Assembly: GCA_045657105.1 (NCBI GenBank)
Contig: JAZOSN010000021.1
Coordinates: 34,118-98,117 of the forward strand
Source: SIG672 sp045657105
GTDB lineage: Bacteria; Bacillota; Clostridia; Oscillospirales; CAG-272
Length of the DNA: 64,000 nucleotides
Direction: 5' to 3'
In this document: one piece after another, positions 25,709-33,232 of the stretch
Layout: each line of letters starts with the position of its first letter
Position numbering within the stretch: position 1 is the first letter of the stretch
The notes under the pieces: model-generated
Databases searched by the model: none
What the model was told of the DNA's origin: nothing
What the model saw: the letters and a program-made list of their open reading frames with translations, nothing else
Position numbers and translations under genes: made by a program

Positions 25709-27946
25709 ATGGATAAAAATTTCAATACTATGGAGCAATCGGGCGCGAATTTCGACCGCCTGAGAGATCTGCTCAGCGAAAATCCTACCAAATATGATAT
25801 TGCCAAGATAGAAAAGGCCTACATCTTTGCGGAAAAGCTCCATTCGGGGCAGTACCGCGTAAGCGGAGAGCCTTATATAATCCACCCCGTTTCGGTAGCC
25901 GAGATAGTTTATTCACTCGGTCTTGACACCGATTCGATCTGTGCCGCGCTTCTTCACGACACGGTAGAGGACTGCTCGGTATCGCTCGAAGCGATACGAA
26001 AGGAGTTCGGTCCGACGATCGAAATGCTGGTCGACGGACTGACCAAGCTCGTAAAGATCCCCTTCGATGACAAGGAAGAGGAGCATATGGAAAACCTTCG
26101 CAAGATGTTCCTTGCGATGTCGAAGGATATAAGAGTTATATTCATAAAGCTCTGCGACCGCCTTCACAATATGCGAACCCTCAACGTCCGCAGTGACGAA
26201 AAGCGCCGCAACGTGGCTCACGAAACCATGCAGGTCTATGCGCCGCTCGCTCACCGTCTTGGTATGCAGAGGATCAAGCAGGAGCTCGAAAACCTCTCGC
26301 TTTCCTTCCTCGATCCGATAGGATATGCCGAGATCAAGGCGGACATTGACGAAAAATACGGTCAGAACCGCGATTTTATCACGCGTACCAAGGAAATGCT
26401 CTCCGAGAAGCTCGACGAGTATCACATTGATTATTCGCTCGAAGGGCGCGTTAAGAGCGTTTACAGTATATACCGCAAGATGTTCAATCAGAACAAGAGC
26501 TTTGACGAGATATACGACTTTTACGCGGTCAGAATAATAACCGAAACCGAGCTTGAATGCTACACCGTACTCGGACTTATTCACGACGCCTACAAGTCTG
26601 TGCCCGGTCGCTTCAAGGATTACATCTCGACGCCGAAGCCGAATATGTATCAGTCGCTTCACACGACGGTAATCGGACGCGATGGTATCCCCTTCGAGGT
26701 TCAGATAAGAACGCGCAAGATGCATCAGGTCGCGGAATACGGTATCGCCGCTCACTGGAAATACAAGTCGGGCGACAAGCGAAGCACCGAGGAGATCGAC
26801 TCGAAGCTCGAATGGATAGCAAAGCTTATCGAAACCGAGGACGACACCCGAGATCCCGATGAATTTCTCCACGCGCTCAAGGTCGATATTTTCCACGACA
26901 AGGTTTTCGTCTTTACCCCCAAGGGCGATGTGGTCGCCCTTCCGCAGGGAGCAACTCTCATAGATTTCGCCTACTCGATACACTCGGGCGTCGGAAACAG
27001 TATGATCGGCGCAAAGGTTAACGGAATTATCGCAAATATCGATAAGAGCCCGCAAAACGGCGACATAGTCGAAATACTCACCTCGTCCTCGTCCAAGGGA
27101 CCTAAGCGTAACTGGCTCAACATAGTAAAAACCGGAGAGGCTCGCAACAAGATCCGTCAGTGGTTCAAGAAGGAAAAGCGTCCGGAAAACATAATCGTAG
27201 GACGCGGAGAGGTCGAGCGCGAGCTCAAAAAGTTCGGCAGACCGTACAATTCCGCCCAGCGTGACGAGATCCTCACGAGAATTGCCTCCCGTCTTGGCAT
27301 ACAAACAGTTGACGACCTGCTCAATACTATCGGATACGGCGGTCTGAACGTGAGCAAAATACTCACCAAGCTCCGCGACGAATTCGACAAGGTCGTAAAG
27401 CCGACCGAGCCTGTAACACCTCCGAGCGCCGTCACAGTTCCCGAGGTCAAGACGAACACGGTAAAGCGCAGAACAGGACATGGCGGAGTCATCGTGGACG
27501 GTCTGGAAGGCTGCGAGGTCAAGTTCGCAAAATGCTGCAATCCCCTGCCGGGTGATAAAATTATCGGATTTATCACGCGCGGCTCGGGCGTTTCTGTCCA
27601 TAAGCGCGACTGCATAAACGTAGTATCCGGTCTTAAAAAGCCCGAAAAAGCCGACAGATTTATCAGTATATTCTGGGAAGAGGCTCCCGAGGACAAGAAA
27701 AACGAAGGTCTTTACGAGTCCTTTATTCAGGTCTTTGCCGAGAACGACATTCAGCTTCTCGCAAATATCACGTCGCTCATCGCCGAAATGCGCGTAATGC
27801 TCTATCAGATCAATACGCACAGTCGCGACAACGACATCACGGTAAATCTCGTCGTAGGTTGCAAGAATATTGATCATTTCAAGTCGATAATGGCGCGGCT
27901 TCGTACTATCGACCACGTTTTCGACGTAAGACGAGGCTATATGTAA
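25709..27946 (+). CDS. relA: RelA/SpoT-family (p)ppGpp synthetase/hydrolase
   Basis: 745 residues from the ATG at 25709, with AAAGGAG upstream; the longer frame from 25655 overlaps recJ. Domains in order: HD hydrolase (SGEPYIIHPVSVAEI, ALLHDTVEDC near residue 71), synthetase (YDFYAVRIIT near residue 270, PKPNMYQSLHTTV near 310), TGS (VFTPKGDVVALPQGAT near 405), zinc-finger/helical region (CCNPLPGDKIIGF near 610) and C-terminal ACT. It is the bifunctional stringent-response enzyme. Confidence 0.97.
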   Translation: MDKNFNTMEQSGANFDRLRDLLSENPTKYDIAKIEKAYIFAEKLHSGQYRVSGEPYIIHPVSVAEIVYSLGLDTDSICAALLHDTVEDCSVSLEAIRKEFGPTIEMLVDGLTKLVKIPFDDKEEEHMENLRKMFLAMSKDIRVIFIKLCDRLHNMRTLNVRSDEKRRNVAHETMQVYAPLAHRLGMQRIKQELENLSLSFLDPIGYAEIKADIDEKYGQNRDFITRTKEMLSEKLDEYHIDYSLEGRVKSVYSIYRKMFNQNKSFDEIYDFYAVRIITETELECYTVLGLIHDAYKSVPGRFKDYISTPKPNMYQSLHTTVIGRDGIPFEVQIRTRKMHQVAEYGIAAHWKYKSGDKRSTEEIDSKLEWIAKLIETEDDTRDPDEFLHALKVDIFHDKVFVFTPKGDVVALPQGATLIDFAYSIHSGVGNSMIGAKVNGIIANIDKSPQNGDIVEILTSSSSKGPKRNWLNIVKTGEARNKIRQWFKKEKRPENIIVGRGEVERELKKFGRPYNSAQRDEILTRIASRLGIQTVDDLLNTIGYGGLNVSKILTKLRDEFDKVVKPTEPVTPPSAVTVPEVKTNTVKRRTGHGGVIVDGLEGCEVKFAKCCNPLPGDKIIGFITRGSGVSVHKRDCINVVSGLKKPEKADRFISIFWEEAPEDKKNEGLYESFIQVFAENDIQLLANITSLIAEMRVMLYQINTHSRDNDITVNLVVGCKNIDHFKSIMARLRTIDHVFDVRRGYM

Positions 27947-27950
27947 AAAC

Positions 27951-28089
27951 CGATGCCTTCGGCATCGCTTAGCAGTTTCACTGTCGGACGGCAGTCCGAC
28001 TTTTCGCTACCGCGAAAACCGCAAACTGCACCCCTCGTATGAGGTTAGCCCGACGCTTCGCGTCGCACGGTAGTTTTGCAGAGCAAAAC
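27951..28089. repeat. Chain of five hairpins after relA (structured intergenic element)
   Basis: Visible stems: CGATGCC/GGCATCG (27951-27967); GTCGGAC/GTCCGAC (27983-28000); TTTTCGC/GCGAAAA (28001-28018), both enclosed by GCAGTTT/AAACTGC (27972-28029); GCGACGC-type stem near 28050-28066; AGTTTTGC/GCAAAACT (about 28071-28089). No reading frame. It could be a structured RNA, a palindromic repeat insertion or a decayed mobile unit. Confidence 0.55.
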
Positions 28090-28102
28090 TAAGTACAAAA
28101 AT

Positions 28103-28142
28103 CACCCCGACAGACCTCAAAATCTGCCGGGGTTGCTTTTTT
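28103..28142. terminator. Terminator between relA and the convergent minus-strand genes
   Basis: ACCCCGACAGA pairs with TCTGCCGGGGT over 11 positions with one mismatch and is followed by GCTTTTTTT. Confidence 0.75.
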
Positions 28143-28153
28143 TATTTAAAATT

Positions 28154-28552
28154 TTATCTCTTTCTCTTCTTGGACTTGTCCAAAAGTCCCATAATTGCCG
28201 CTATAAATACTATAATCAGTATCACAACTCCGGCAGTCGCTAAAAGCTGTGTAACTATCGCAAACACGATCTCAAACACTCCCGCACGTACCTGAGTTCC
28301 GATATATACGACATATATCACCGAAATAATACAAAGTAAAACAGAAACGACTAACAGCGCCCAGTACCAAAAGCCTTCCATATCCATAAGCAAAAGCCAG
28401 AGCGAAAAACTAACGGCAGTCGCAATTGCAAGCGGCGTAGATACAGCCTTTTCATAATACTTATTATAAAAATAATCGTTGTATTTTTTAGGAAGAAAAT
28501 AACCTATTAACATAATTACAATTATTACTGAAAAAACAAGTATGCGGTACAT
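28154..28552 (-). CDS. Small membrane protein, unknown function
   Basis: 132 residues with four hydrophobic segments and a basic C-terminus (DKSKKRKR). AAGGAG precedes the ATG. It starts 1 bp after the stop of the upstream uracil-DNA-glycosylase-like gene, so the two are translated from one mRNA. I recognise no family. The tight pairing suggests a joint function, which cannot be deduced. Confidence 0.7.
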   Translation of the reverse strand: MYRILVFSVIIVIMLIGYFLPKKYNDYFYNKYYEKAVSTPLAIATAVSFSLWLLLMDMEGFWYWALLVVSVLLCIISVIYVVYIGTQVRAGVFEIVFAIVTQLLATAGVVILIIVFIAAIMGLLDKSKKRKR

Positions 28553-28553
28553 G

Positions 28554-29252
28554 TCATTTCTCCTTTTTTCTTAAAAGTTTTTTTCCAATCATTTGCATAT
28601 CGTTATAAAGCGGCTTAAAGAGAGCCTCGTGCCCCCGTTTTCCGCACAAATTTGTTACTTGCGGGTGGCAGAAGCTAACAACCGGCACTTTTCTTGCAGA
28701 TATTTCGACATAGAAATAATACCAATCTCTCGGAAAGGCAACGGATCTGATCTTGCCCCAGTTTGCATTTATTCCAAACACATCTTTTTCTAAAATCACG
28801 GCATTACTGCCTGCATTTTTCATTCCTTGCCCACAACAGATTATAATGTCCGGATTACATTTTTCTATCTGCTTCAAAATCATTTCTTTTTGTTGTTTAG
28901 CGTACGAAATAAGCGCCTTCCCGTCGGCGCGAGCGGTTCCGCCTTCTTTTTTTATATTCATTACCGCTACTCTGCTAAGTTGTTCGATACGTTTCTCCGA
29001 AGACATATCGTACGGATATTCTTCATCTTCGTCAAGCAGAGCTTTTGTCCATCGCCCGACGTTACACCAAGTTTCAGAGCCGCCTCCGTATTTCCGTAAG
29101 CTTTCACAGAGATCGGTTGAAACCGAACAGTTCATATCTCTTAAAACGAACAAAATATGAGGCTTCTCGTATTTTGCAACGTCCACTATCCCATCCCTTA
29201 TAAATGCGGAAAACGAATATTTTTGTTGCCACTCATTAAACAGATTTTCCAT
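28554..29252 (-). CDS. Uracil-DNA-glycosylase-superfamily-like protein
   Basis: 232 residues from the ATG at 29252 (GGGAAG 7 nt upstream). An ATG at 29285 is in frame, but the nearest TATAAT (29298-29293) would place the transcript start at about that codon. Features suggesting the UDG fold: ILFVLRDMN near residue 34, VAVMNIKKEGG near residue 95, PDIIICCGQG near residue 135 and VVSFCHPQ near residue 195, the last like the C-terminal His motif. The catalytic residues are not those of a classical UDG, so base-excision activity is uncertain. It is paired with a four-helix membrane protein. Confidence 0.6.
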   Translation of the reverse strand: MENLFNEWQQKYSFSAFIRDGIVDVAKYEKPHILFVLRDMNCSVSTDLCESLRKYGGGSETWCNVGRWTKALLDEDEEYPYDMSSEKRIEQLSRVAVMNIKKEGGTARADGKALISYAKQQKEMILKQIEKCNPDIIICCGQGMKNAGSNAVILEKDVFGINANWGKIRSVAFPRDWYYFYVEISARKVPVVSFCHPQVTNLCGKRGHEALFKPLYNDMQMIGKKLLRKKEK

Positions 29253-29340
29253 ATCGTTACTTCCCGGAAGTTTTGTTTGCCACATAGAAGCAATTATATT
29301 GCCATCTTATTGGATTCTCACAAAATCAGTATAACACAAA

Positions 29341-29368
29341 TCGGCAGAGAAATCAACATCTCTGCCGA
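29341..29368. terminator. Hairpin upstream of the UDG-like gene promoter
   Basis: TCGGCAGAGA / TCTCTGCCGA forms a 10-bp stem with an 8-nt loop. It lies between the UDG-like gene and the Hsp20 terminator. Its exact role is unclear. Confidence 0.45.
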
Positions 29369-29388
29369 AATTTGCAATTGTGGTTAGG

Positions 29389-29412
29389 AAAAGACCGCTT
29401 CTGCGGTCTTTT
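29389..29412 (-). terminator. Terminator after the Hsp20 gene
   Basis: AAAAGACCGC / GCGGTCTTTT forms a 10-bp stem with a TTCT loop, with T4 on the minus strand, 4 bp beyond the Hsp20 stop. Confidence 0.8.
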
Positions 29413-29416
29413 CCTT

Positions 29417-29845
29417 TTATCTTACTTCAAGCCTTCTCGATTTCGGCTCTTCAATTTGCTTCTTGGGAAGCGTAAGAGTGAGAACTCCGTCACTGAACTC
29501 GGCGTCGATCTTGTCCGCGTCGATATCCGAGATATTGAAGCTGCGCTCAAATGAGCCGTATACTCTTTCTCTGCGGATATATCCGTCCTTTTCGTCCGAG
29601 TCTTCGTGTTTGCGCTCGGCTTTGACGGTAAGAATACCGTCGCCGATGTTTATATCTATATCTTCCTTCTTTATTCCCGGAAGATCGGACTCGACGATAT
29701 ACGCGCTATCGTTTTCTCTTATATCGGTTCTGAATGCGACGGGCTGAGTCTGTCTGCCGAAAAACGCTTCTTCGAGTCTGTCAAGCTCCCAAAATGGGTT
29801 GTATGAGCCTATATTTCTTGAATAAAAGGGTGTGAGTTTTATCAT
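29417..29845 (-). CDS. Hsp20/alpha-crystallin small heat-shock protein
   Basis: 142 residues, the normal size. The alpha-crystallin domain spans about residues 38-135. It contains YIVESDLPGIKKEDIDI, GILTVKAER and the terminal FSDGVLTLTLPK motif. It forms oligomers that hold unfolded proteins. A CIRCE operator lies about 170 bp upstream, so HrcA repression is likely. The long leader between CIRCE and the ATG contains no other frame. It has its own terminator. Confidence 0.93.
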   Translation of the reverse strand: MIKLTPFYSRNIGSYNPFWELDRLEEAFFGRQTQPVAFRTDIRENDSAYIVESDLPGIKKEDIDINIGDGILTVKAERKHEDSDEKDGYIRRERVYGSFERSFNISDIDADKIDAEFSDGVLTLTLPKKQIEEPKSRRLEVR

Positions 29846-30011
29846 CGTTAATTCCTCCGTGTTTTATTTTGATTTTCCCGACCTTATTATAATATATAAG
29901 GAAGCTTTTTGACCGCCCTTCCTTCGGTCTTATGTTTCCCCTCGGGACATCTTTATATTACACCGAAAATATTAACGATTAAAGTACATTCTGTTACGCC
30001 GTTGTAAATAG

Positions 30012-30038
30012 TTAGCACCCCGAGTGTCGGAGTGCTAA
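30012..30038 (-). promoter_or_regulatory. CIRCE operator (HrcA binding site)
   Basis: TTAGCACCC-N9-GAGTGCTAA matches the CIRCE consensus TTAGCACTC-N9-GAGTGCTAA at 17 of 18 arm positions. It lies upstream of the Hsp20 gene and downstream of the DUF1292-like gene. No convincing promoter is visible beside it. Confidence 0.88.
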
Positions 30039-30111
30039 AACTTTAATTTATTTTATTGTAAGTTATTTCTTTTGGTAGAGATTTTCTATCACTCATTTGG
30101 TTCGAGTGATA

Positions 30112-30537
30112 TTATTCTTCGTCGTAGTCCTCGTCGTAGTCCTCGTCATAATCCTCATCTCCGTCGTCTTCATCAAACTCATCATAAAGATCGTCATCGT
30201 CGTAGAGATCGTCCTGCGACTCGTCGTCACTGCCCGCTCCCTCGCGGCGCATCTTTATAACCTCGTATGCGACGTCGGATATGAGATTCTGATCGGTCAC
30301 GAAATCGAGGAAATATTCTCCGTTTCGATCCTCGAACTCAACGACTGCGGGAAAATCGGTAAGGTGGTCGCCCTCGTCGTCTATCTCGTACATATACGCG
30401 TAGCGCTTATCGTTAAGGTCTATGGTCGCGACCTGCTCAAAGCGGAGCATTTCTCTTCTGTCGTTGATAAATTCGACAGGCTCCCAATCCTCGGGATTGC
30501 TTAATTTTTGGAATATTTCTTCAATATTTATTATCAT
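30112..30537 (-). CDS. DUF1292-like protein with an acidic repeat tail
   Basis: 141 residues. Residues 10-95 show the pattern of DUF1292 proteins (VATIDLNDKRYAYMYEID, then EFEDRNGEYFLDFVTD). The last about 40 residues are almost only Asp, Glu and Tyr, with a repeated DEDY unit at the end. Such tails may bind metal or basic proteins. Function is unknown. AGGGG precedes the ATG. It is separated from the Hsp20 gene by the CIRCE region, so it is probably not in the heat-shock unit. Confidence 0.72.
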   Translation of the reverse strand: MIINIEEIFQKLSNPEDWEPVEFINDRREMLRFEQVATIDLNDKRYAYMYEIDDEGDHLTDFPAVVEFEDRNGEYFLDFVTDQNLISDVAYEVIKMRREGAGSDDESQDDLYDDDDLYDEFDEDDGDEDYDEDYDEDYDEE

Positions 30538-30567
30538 TTTTATCCCCTCAGCTTAGATTTATAACCA

Positions 30568-30596
30568 ATTATACCACAAAAGGGCACCCTTTGCAA
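30568..30596 (-). promoter_or_regulatory. Promoter of the DUF1292-like gene
   Basis: On the minus strand, TTGCAA (30596-30591) and TATAAT (30573-30568) are 17 bp apart, about 30 bp before the start codon. Confidence 0.65.
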
Positions 30597-30679
30597 CAAG
30601 AGCGCGGCATAAAATACGTTTTTTACAAAATTTTTTAAGTAAAAGAGCGAAAAATCGGCAAAAAAATATTGCTACTCTG

Positions 30680-30708
30680 TTGTAATTGAAAGGATTTTGT
30701 GCTAAAAT
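30680..30708 (+). promoter_or_regulatory. Promoter of the SDR/OGG1-like operon
   Basis: TTGTAA (30680-30685) and TAAAAT (30703-30708) with a 17-bp spacer, 60 bp before the SDR start. Confidence 0.55.
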
Positions 30709-30768
30709 ATTTCTTATAAATAACCATTATTCCTTTTTTACAAAAGTTTTTGAAAAGGTGCTGAAAAG

Positions 30769-31506
30769 ATGAGCGAAAAAAGAGTTCTGATAACAGGCGC
30801 TTCGCGCGGAATAGGCGCAGCCTGTGCAAAGAAATTCGCCGAAAACGGATTTTCGGTTGTTATAAACTACCGTGAGTCGGACGGCAAGGCGATAGCACTC
30901 GCAAACGAATGTCTTGACCTCGGCGCAAAGCAGGCAAAGGCTATCAAGGCAGACGTTTCGAAAAGCGAGGACGTCGCGCGTCTTTTTAACGAGGCGTGTG
31001 CTCTCGGAGAGATCGACACTCTCGTTTTAAATGCAGGCGTTGCCTCGTACGGACTCTTTCAGGACGTTTCCGAAGAGGAATACGACCGCATTATGGATAC
31101 AAACGTCAAGGGAGTATTCCTGACGGCTCAGAAATTCATTAAAAAAATGATCTCAGTTAGGCGCGGAAGCATCATAATAATATCCTCGATGTGGGGACAG
31201 GTCGGCTCGTCCTGTGAGGTCGTATATTCGGCTTCGAAGGCGGCTCTTATCGGAATGACGAAAGCTCTTGCAAAGGAGCTCGGACCGTCAGGTATCCGCG
31301 TCAACTGTGTTGCTCCCGGAGTGGTCGAAACCGATATGGTCGCATCGCTCGGAAAGGACACTCTGGCATCTCTTGCAGACGAAACTCCGCTCTGCCGAAA
31401 CGCCGATGTGCGCGACGTAGCAAACGCGGTATACTATCTCGCATCAAAAGAGTCCTCTTTCATAACCGGACAAATTCTCGGAGTAAACGGCGGACTCGTC
31501 ATCTAA
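30769..31506 (+). CDS. SDR-family oxidoreductase (FabG-like)
   Basis: 245 residues, a classical short-chain dehydrogenase. The nucleotide-binding motif is TGASRGIG near residue 9 and NAGVASYG near residue 86. The catalytic tetrad Asn-Ser-Tyr-Lys is visible (ISSMWG near 138; YSASKAALIG near 152). The C-terminal ITGQILGVNGGLVI is typical. It may reduce 3-oxoacyl-ACP or another carbonyl. The isolated context, beside a DNA glycosylase gene 18 bp downstream rather than fatty-acid genes, argues against the housekeeping FabG role. Confidence 0.9.
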   Translation: MSEKRVLITGASRGIGAACAKKFAENGFSVVINYRESDGKAIALANECLDLGAKQAKAIKADVSKSEDVARLFNEACALGEIDTLVLNAGVASYGLFQDVSEEEYDRIMDTNVKGVFLTAQKFIKKMISVRRGSIIIISSMWGQVGSSCEVVYSASKAALIGMTKALAKELGPSGIRVNCVAPGVVETDMVASLGKDTLASLADETPLCRNADVRDVANAVYYLASKESSFITGQILGVNGGLVI

Positions 31507-31524
31507 GACGAAAGGAAAACACTT

Positions 31525-32364
31525 ATGCAAATAAACGACCGAAAGGATCATATCGAGCTCAAAAACGCCGATTTTTTCGATATATTTCAGACCTTCGACT
31601 GCGGTCAGACCTTTCGCTTTGAGAGCGTATCCGAGGACACTCTCGAGGGCGTTGCTCACGGCAGACTCCTTCGTCTTACACAAAAGGACGGTCTTATCAT
31701 ACTGAACTGCACCGCCGACGAATTCGACAAGATCTGGAAGCACTATCTCGCGCTCGACCGCGATTACGGCAAGATAAATTCGTTTTTTACAGGCGGAAAC
31801 GACGAGGTGCTCAAAAAAGCCGCGCTTTACGGCAAGGGAATACATATTCTCAGACAGGATCCGTGGGAAGCGCTCTGCTCATTTATAATATCGCAAAACA
31901 ACAATATTCCGCGAATAAAGAAGATAATAAACGCTCTTTCCGAAAAGTTCGGAGAGCCCTTTGAGTTCGAGGGAAAAACCTACTACTCTTTCCCGACCGC
32001 GAAGGCTCTTTACGACGCAGGGCAGGACGAGATATTCGCGCTCAAAACCGGATTTCGCGCAAAATATATCGTCGACGCCGCCGAGAAAGTGGTTTCGGGC
32101 GAGATCGATCTTAAAAAAATCTCATCGCTTCCGACCGAAGTTGCGCTCGGCGAGCTTATCAAAATAAAGGGCGTCGGTCCGAAGGTCGCCGCCTGTGCGC
32201 TCCTTTTCGGATTTGACAAGACCGACGCGTTCCCGATAGACGTCTGGGTTAAAAAGGTGTTTGCAAAATACTATCCCGACGGATTTGATCCGCTCTCACT
32301 TGGAGAAAACGCGGGAATTGCCCAACAGTATCTCTTCTATTTTGAGCGTTGGCAGAACCTGTGA
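31525..32364 (+). CDS. OGG1-like 8-oxoguanine DNA glycosylase / AP lyase
   Basis: 279 residues. The OGG_N domain (residues 1-115, FDCGQTFRFE) is followed by the HhH-GPD domain (SFIISQNNNIPRIKKII near residue 118). The helix-hairpin-helix and active site read IKGVGPKVAACALLFGFDK and FPIDVWVKK (near residues 213-242), giving the catalytic Lys and Asp. It excises oxidised guanine. It forms an operon with the SDR gene and converges with yunB, their stop codons lying 4 bp apart. Confidence 0.9.
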   Translation: MQINDRKDHIELKNADFFDIFQTFDCGQTFRFESVSEDTLEGVAHGRLLRLTQKDGLIILNCTADEFDKIWKHYLALDRDYGKINSFFTGGNDEVLKKAALYGKGIHILRQDPWEALCSFIISQNNNIPRIKKIINALSEKFGEPFEFEGKTYYSFPTAKALYDAGQDEIFALKTGFRAKYIVDAAEKVVSGEIDLKKISSLPTEVALGELIKIKGVGPKVAACALLFGFDKTDAFPIDVWVKKVFAKYYPDGFDPLSLGENAGIAQQYLFYFERWQNL

Positions 32365-32368
32365 CGTG

Positions 32369-33076
32369 CTATCCCTGCGACACGATCGGTATTTTTCCGA
32401 CTATCACAGATTCCGCAAGCAGAATATCACTCTCGCGTCTGAACGTGACAGATCCGGACATACATATCACCTGAACGTCTGACACCACGGTCATACTGAT
32501 ACGGTGCAGAGTCTGGTTTATACCCGCCTCGTGCATTTCACTGCTTATCTTGGCGGACACCGAAACGTAAGGAACGGCTCTCACGTTTATACGCGCACCC
32601 TTCCCCGAAAAGTATTTCGGAGCTATCACGTTCCCGAGCGGAACCGAGATCATAACGTATTTCTCGTCCTCTACCGTTTCGTTTATACGCGAAACGACGT
32701 CGGCGCACATAACACTGATCGTCGCAGTATTCGCGCTCAGTGAAGCGATGCTTCCGTCTGACGAGGATACCTTCGTGCAAAAATCGCTCCAAGTATAGCC
32801 ATTCTCTTCAAGCTCACATCTGACCGCATCGGCAACGAGCTCTTCGAGCCAACCTCCGACGACGTTTTCGATCGCACCGACCGCGATAGGCTCGGCTTTT
32901 CGGTAGATCCCCATAGTTGACACGCCGACTATGACAAGGATCAAAACAAAGGACACGACTCTGAAAACAAACCTTGGACTGCGCCGCCTTTTCGTTATCA
33001 TTCTACCGATATTTTTCCTGAAATTGAGGATCTTCCCCTCGCGCTCTGCAAAAAACTTAATTTTTATCCCCTCCAA
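32369..33076 (-). CDS. yunB: Sporulation protein YunB
   Basis: 235 residues if the TTG at 33076 is used (AAGGA upstream). An ATG at 33001 gives a protein starting MITKRRRSPRFVF, closer to the usual family start, so the N-terminus is uncertain. One membrane helix is followed by an extracytoplasmic domain containing MISVPLGNVIAPKYFSGKG and the terminal SVTFRRESDILLAESVIVG pattern of YunB. In Bacillus it is a mother-cell sporulation protein. This supports a spore-forming host. Confidence 0.82.
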   Translation of the reverse strand: MEGIKIKFFAEREGKILNFRKNIGRMITKRRRSPRFVFRVVSFVLILVIVGVSTMGIYRKAEPIAVGAIENVVGGWLEELVADAVRCELEENGYTWSDFCTKVSSSDGSIASLSANTATISVMCADVVSRINETVEDEKYVMISVPLGNVIAPKYFSGKGARINVRAVPYVSVSAKISSEMHEAGINQTLHRISMTVVSDVQVICMSGSVTFRRESDILLAESVIVGKIPIVSQG

Positions 33077-33232
33077 CAGTTTTTCCTTTTCTACATTTAT
33101 ATTCAGCAGGGCTTGGTCAAAAGCACAAAAACAATTATTTTTCTAAGATATGCAAAAATCGCGCCGAAAAGCACGATTTCTATAAAATCCATTTTAAAGG
33201 TCCGACAAAGTCGGAAAGAAAGGACACACTAT

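Noticed and set aside
25913..27916. A 667-codon open frame opposite relA
   Set aside because: It is a shadow of the codon bias of relA, with no ribosome site, no recognisable domain and full overlap with a conserved gene.
33077..33232. Purine riboswitch before guaA
   Set aside because: I looked for the conserved loop and junction bases and found none; only a small CCGAC/GTCGG stem is visible.
33113..33232. N-terminal extension of guaA to an ATG at 33113
   Set aside because: The added 40 residues look like translated leader sequence, and the ATG at 33233 has the proper ribosome site and family alignment.
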